64,000 bases of DNA, from the NCBI GenBank assembly GCA_038087015.1, contig JASBNA010000011.1, positions 62,001 to 126,000 on the forward strand. Direction: 5' to 3'. The position numbers were made by a program, and so were the translations under genes. Under the pieces are notes generated by a model, which did no database searches, was not told the DNA's origin, and saw nothing but the letters and a program-made list of their open reading frames with translations. This stretch comes from Cerrena zonata (Eukaryota; Basidiomycota; Agaricomycetes; Polyporales; Cerrenaceae). Numbering within the stretch: the stretch's first letter is position 1; each line of letters starts with the position of its first letter. Positions 60,767 to 64,000 of the stretch are shown piece by piece.

Positions 60767-61272
60767 CTTTGGGGCTTTATACGAGTATGTGCCATGTATC
60801 TCCTGCTACCGTTCAAAATACTTTAATGGGAATTGTCCGAAGCTATAGAACCCAAATGCCTTCGAGAGAGAAATAAACGGGTCTGAGGGTCTAACGGGAG
60901 GTCTCCTGTTCGTGCTGAACAATGTTGTACCCCAGATCAGAGGGTTCCTGAAGGGCCTCGCTTCGTCTGAACTTTACCACTAATGCGCTATAATTAACCA
61001 GGGAACAATGTAGACCACTCTACGCTTCCTGCGAGATCAGGCTCCTTGCACATTCTCCGACATCGGGTCCTCCCAAGTTCAGGGAATAATTGTTCTGTCC
61101 TCCAGACCACAATATCTGGGATGAGGCATCGGTCAACAGAAGGTATACCGTTAGAAGGCGGGCTAACAGCTATAAAAGAAACTTGACTAAAGGATGAGAC
61201 AAAGCGGAAAGGTATCAGTCCTCACCGAACCATACCTGACACGCTTAGGTTCACGACTCTAATTCTGTTGCC
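60767..61272. other. Intergenic, no gene seen
   Basis: 506 bp between the split transporter and the LysM gene, both on plus. It should hold the LysM promoter. A short self-complementary GGAGGTCTCC at about 60898-60907 is the only structure noticed. Confidence 0.4.
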
Positions 61273-61811
61273 ATGTTCTGCAGGACACAATTCGCTTGCT
61301 TCGTGGCTATGACTATGGCTGCTTCTGGTTAGTTCCAAAATATTCACTCTGACTATTCGGCTGACGTACCAGAAAACTATAGCATATGCTCGCGCTACTT
61401 CATTCTTACCAGCAAACTGCGCCCGCACATATACAGTTCGTTCTGGAGACTTCTGCGAAGCCATATCTGCCAGTCAACATGTATCCACGTCAGTTGTTTA
61501 TCCTTTGCATTTTCAATAATTATCATCTAACTATCTGCCTCAACAGCTTCCAACTTGCCAACGTTAATAAGGGCATCATAGACGTAGGGTGCGACAACCT
61601 TTTTGCGGGCGAAGTCCTGTGTCTGGGAATCACTGGCCAAGATTGTCAGACTGTCCATGTCGTCCAAGGAGGAGAAACATGCGATTCCATCGCTGCAAAT
61701 GCTGGGATTAACGAAGCATTGTTAGCGGCGAACAACCCAAATATCGATAAAAACTGCGATAATTTAGGGTCAGGAGAAGTTCTCTGCACCGCATGGTCTC
61801 TTTTTGTCTAA
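61273..61811 (+). CDS. Secreted protein with two LysM domains
   Basis: Three exons with checked phase: 61273-61327, 61413-61488 and 61547-61811; 131 residues. The N-terminus MFCRTQFACFVAMTMAASAN is a plausible signal peptide, cleaved near ASA. First LysM: CARTYTVRSGDFCEAISASQ with FQLANVNKGIIDVGCDNL and FAGEVLCLG. Second LysM: CQTVHVVQGGETCDSIAANA with EALLAANNPNIDKNCDNLGS and GEVLCTAW. Each has four Cys in the fungal LysM pattern. Fungal secreted LysM proteins bind chitin or chito-oligosaccharides in the wall or outside the cell; in some fungi they hide chitin from hosts, in saprotrophs they act in wall biology or against other microbes. No catalytic domain is attached. Which role applies here cannot be told. 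Confidence 0.85.
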
Positions 61812-62049
61812 GTACTAAGTAGGCAGGTATCAAAGTAGAAGGCTGTGTAGTACGGTGATTGTATATCAATACGCGTATGCAATGAAGCGAAAATGCAAAT
61901 GTACTGTATAAATAACGAGTGTCATCTTACCGAGGCATCCTCTGTTTCAGGAAGGCGTCTTTACCGAAAAGGTAACTACTTGCGATTTTAATAAGAGCAA
62001 ACAACAGTAGTGGACTAGTAGACTAGTAGTGGGTAACGCTAAACCGCTT

Positions 62050-62124
62050 AAAATTGTCTACTACTGTTATTATTGAGCCATAAGCTCCTTCGTGGATGCC
62101 CGCTGTCAGTCTGTAGACAATTTT
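62050..62124. repeat. 12-bp perfect inverted repeat with 51-bp loop
   Basis: AAAATTGTCTAC at 62050-62061 and GTAGACAATTTT at 62113-62124 are perfect complements. Nearby, AACAACAGTAGT (about 61999) and ACTACTGTTATT (about 62061) also pair. It may be the remnant of a small transposon or a transcript hairpin downstream of the LysM gene. Confidence 0.5.
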
Positions 62125-62508
62125 GAATACAATTTATGCATCTCAGAGGATAGCAAAAAAGCTGAGGAAAATTTACGCGGACGGTTCTACCTCACTGGAA
62201 GCTTTGGTAGTGCAGTCGTAAAAACTCTTTGAACACCACAATGTGGAGTGAGACGCTGTTCCCCAGTTGCCAACAAGTAGTATCCTTGATTCTACGCGGA
62301 ATAACTTCTGGTCCAAGTCTTTTCACAGCTGGAAGGACTCGGAGCAGAGCCAACTCAGCCAAGCTCTACATCGACTGCATCGGCATCATAATTCATCGTG
62401 ATGCACTTTTGTCGCTCCGATTCTACCTGCTGATTCAGGGATGCCGATTGGTTTATAGTACGGTTGTTCATGGGCGTCTATATCGCGTACACTTTCGTTT
62501 CAACAACC

Positions 62509-63984
62509 ATGAGAGACGAGGCCAAGTTCGATGCCCGAATAAAGGAACATCCATCCGGCTGGACAATTTTAAGTGAGTGAATAAATATCGCGTACAGATA
62601 CACCTGCCAACTAATCCTCTTTGGCGGGTTTTTCAGAGTCTAGTAGCCCGCTGGGTGAGACTAGTTCGAGAGTATTGTCTGAATCGTCGGAAGATATGAG
62701 GGATGAGCTCATGAGCGTCGATGAAGCGCAAACCGATGTACCACGCAACGCTTCCCCGATTAATCCTCCACTCTCTAAGCTGCAACTGGTTCAGAAGAGA
62801 AGGTTTTATAGTGCTATGTCTGCAGACCCTTTCTACCACCCAAAGAAGCGAAGTCGTGTTGAACATACAGATGTGGAAGGTACGCCCGGATGAATATTAG
62901 TTTATATTCGTATCTACACTCACTACGTGTGGTCAATCTAGGGGATGCCTCATCATCTAAACTACTGCATGCATCTCCAGCTTCTCCTGAAACGCCTCAC
63001 TCTCCCCCCATCTCCCGACGTCCCGTTTTTGCAAAAAATCCCTTTGCATCTAAACATTCCACTCCATTGAATTCACTTGCAAACCAAACCGTGTCTACCG
63101 CCAATATGTATCCATCTGTTGCTAGAAAGAGTACAGGAGGTCGTGCCAGAGCATCTCGACCGGAGCCTTTGCCAGAAGCGTTAGAGGCAGTGAGATGTCT
63201 TCTGGCAGCCCAGCTTAGAACAAAGAGAAACGAAGGTGATAGGCAGAACAGTGGTACTGCGGCACACGAATACATCGTGATCTCGGACTCAGACGATGAT
63301 GACACGTCTAGAAAGCCGCCTCATGCATCAATAGAACCTGCGTCTCGTATGTTATCCATTATACCGATGTTCCTAATAGATAATGACTTGAATGCAGCAG
63401 AGACTGAAAGGCAGGTGTACGGGTCGAATACTCCCGTGCTGTCCCGACCTCAGAATAGTCAACTAGATCGAGTTACTATGCGACAGGAAGAGGAGGAAAG
63501 TGATAAAGAAGCTACAGTCGTAGTTGCAACGACTCGCGACAGTCGACCCCATCCTGAACCTGAGTCCACCATAGTGGCAACGGTAGACCTGCCAAATGTG
63601 AACGGAAACGGGATGGAATATATTATTATTTCATCTGATTCTGAACCAGATAACGAGCCAAGCCCCAAGCCGTCTAGTCCCACGCAACGACATCGCTCCA
63701 AGTCACGCCCGGTATCTACACCTTCGAGACCTAAGTCTATTTCTCATTCAACCAGCATCCCAGCATCCATCCAGAGAGGGAATAAGGACGAGCCGATTCT
63801 TATCAGCGATAGCGAAGATGGTGATTTTGTCTATGCATACGCGTTACGTTGATATTGACCATTCCCTGAGCAGAGTCGGAAACACAACCCTCCCGCACTT
63901 TGTCGGAGTTAGATCCTCGTCGGCGCACTCCATTAGGCTCTGTTAGTCGTGCATCTATCGATGATGGCTTACATGCCTTAGATG
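62509..63984 (+). CDS. Unknown protein with candidate SUMO-interaction motifs, runs off the window
   Basis: Exons fit in phase as 62509-62572, 62637-62879, 62942-63820 and 63874-63984, the last ending in a GTGTGT donor, so the gene continues past 64000. It starts MRDEAKFDARIKEHPSGWTI. The chain is Ser/Pro-rich and disordered with a basic patch (FYHPKKRSRVEH). Three short hydrophobic runs each sit in front of acidic/Ser residues: EYIVISDSDDDD (63268-63303), EYIIISSDSEPD (63616-63651) and PILISDSED (63793-63819). These fit the SUMO-interaction motif (V/I-x-V/I-V/I plus acidic or phospho-Ser). A catalytic domain may lie downstream outside the window. The ATG choice is the first that splices in phase; the frame also stops at 63850 if the last intron is not removed. 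Confidence 0.6.
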
Positions 63985-64000
63985 GTGTGTACAGTGACTC

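Overview
This window looks like nuclear DNA of a filamentous basidiomycete, most likely an agaricomycete. The evidence is short GT-AG introns (about 45-70 bp) in almost every gene, a FunK1-type fungal protein kinase, a fungal CHS7 chitin-synthase chaperone, a Pcl-type cyclin, fungal UNC-93-like transporters, and an F-box protein of the expanded agaric type. No genes of bacterial, organellar or viral type were recognised. Gene models below were built by eye by joining open frames at splice sites that keep the protein family and the reading phase intact; where exon ends are quoted, I checked the phase.

Layout: 0-3 kb has no recognised gene but holds an AT-rich block with repeat-like ends. 3-15.2 kb carries an F-box protein, a Ser/Pro-rich unknown, cullin-4, a GPALPP1/DUF3752 protein, an adenosine-deaminase-like gene with five apparent frameshifts, and CHS7. 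15.2-25.8 kb is gene-poor apart from a Pcl-type cyclin (21.9-24.1 kb). 25.8-31.3 kb holds a small two-span membrane protein head-to-head with a very intron-rich SPO22/ZIP4 meiotic gene. 32.8-39.7 kb has an unknown protein, a FunK1 kinase and mitochondrial phosphatidylserine decarboxylase. 40.8-43.1 kb is an intact UNC-93-like transporter. 44.3-57.1 kb is a compact housekeeping block: YOP1, OST5, RPA12, leukotriene-A4-hydrolase-type aminopeptidase with a duplicated last exon, a DUF262 protein with microexons, a DBF2/SID2-type kinase, SPC25 and a Dabb-domain protein. 58.1-60.8 kb is a second UNC-93-like gene, split by a 738-bp transposon with a perfect 9-bp target duplication. 61.3-64 kb has a secreted LysM protein and the 5' part of a gene rich in candidate SUMO-interaction motifs that runs off the right edge.

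Themes: several genes are arranged as divergent pairs sharing short promoters (GPALPP1/ADAL, small membrane protein/SPO22, YOP1/OST5, RPA12/LTA4H, DBF2/SPC25). The DBF2/SPC25 pair joins two mitotic genes and its promoter carries an E2F/MBF-like site. I saw no biosynthetic cluster, CRISPR array or phage-like system. The most unusual items are the transposon-split transporter, the cluster of frameshifts at 11.4-13.5 kb, the duplicated terminal exon of the aminopeptidase, and the 7-nt and 10-nt microexons of the DUF262 gene.
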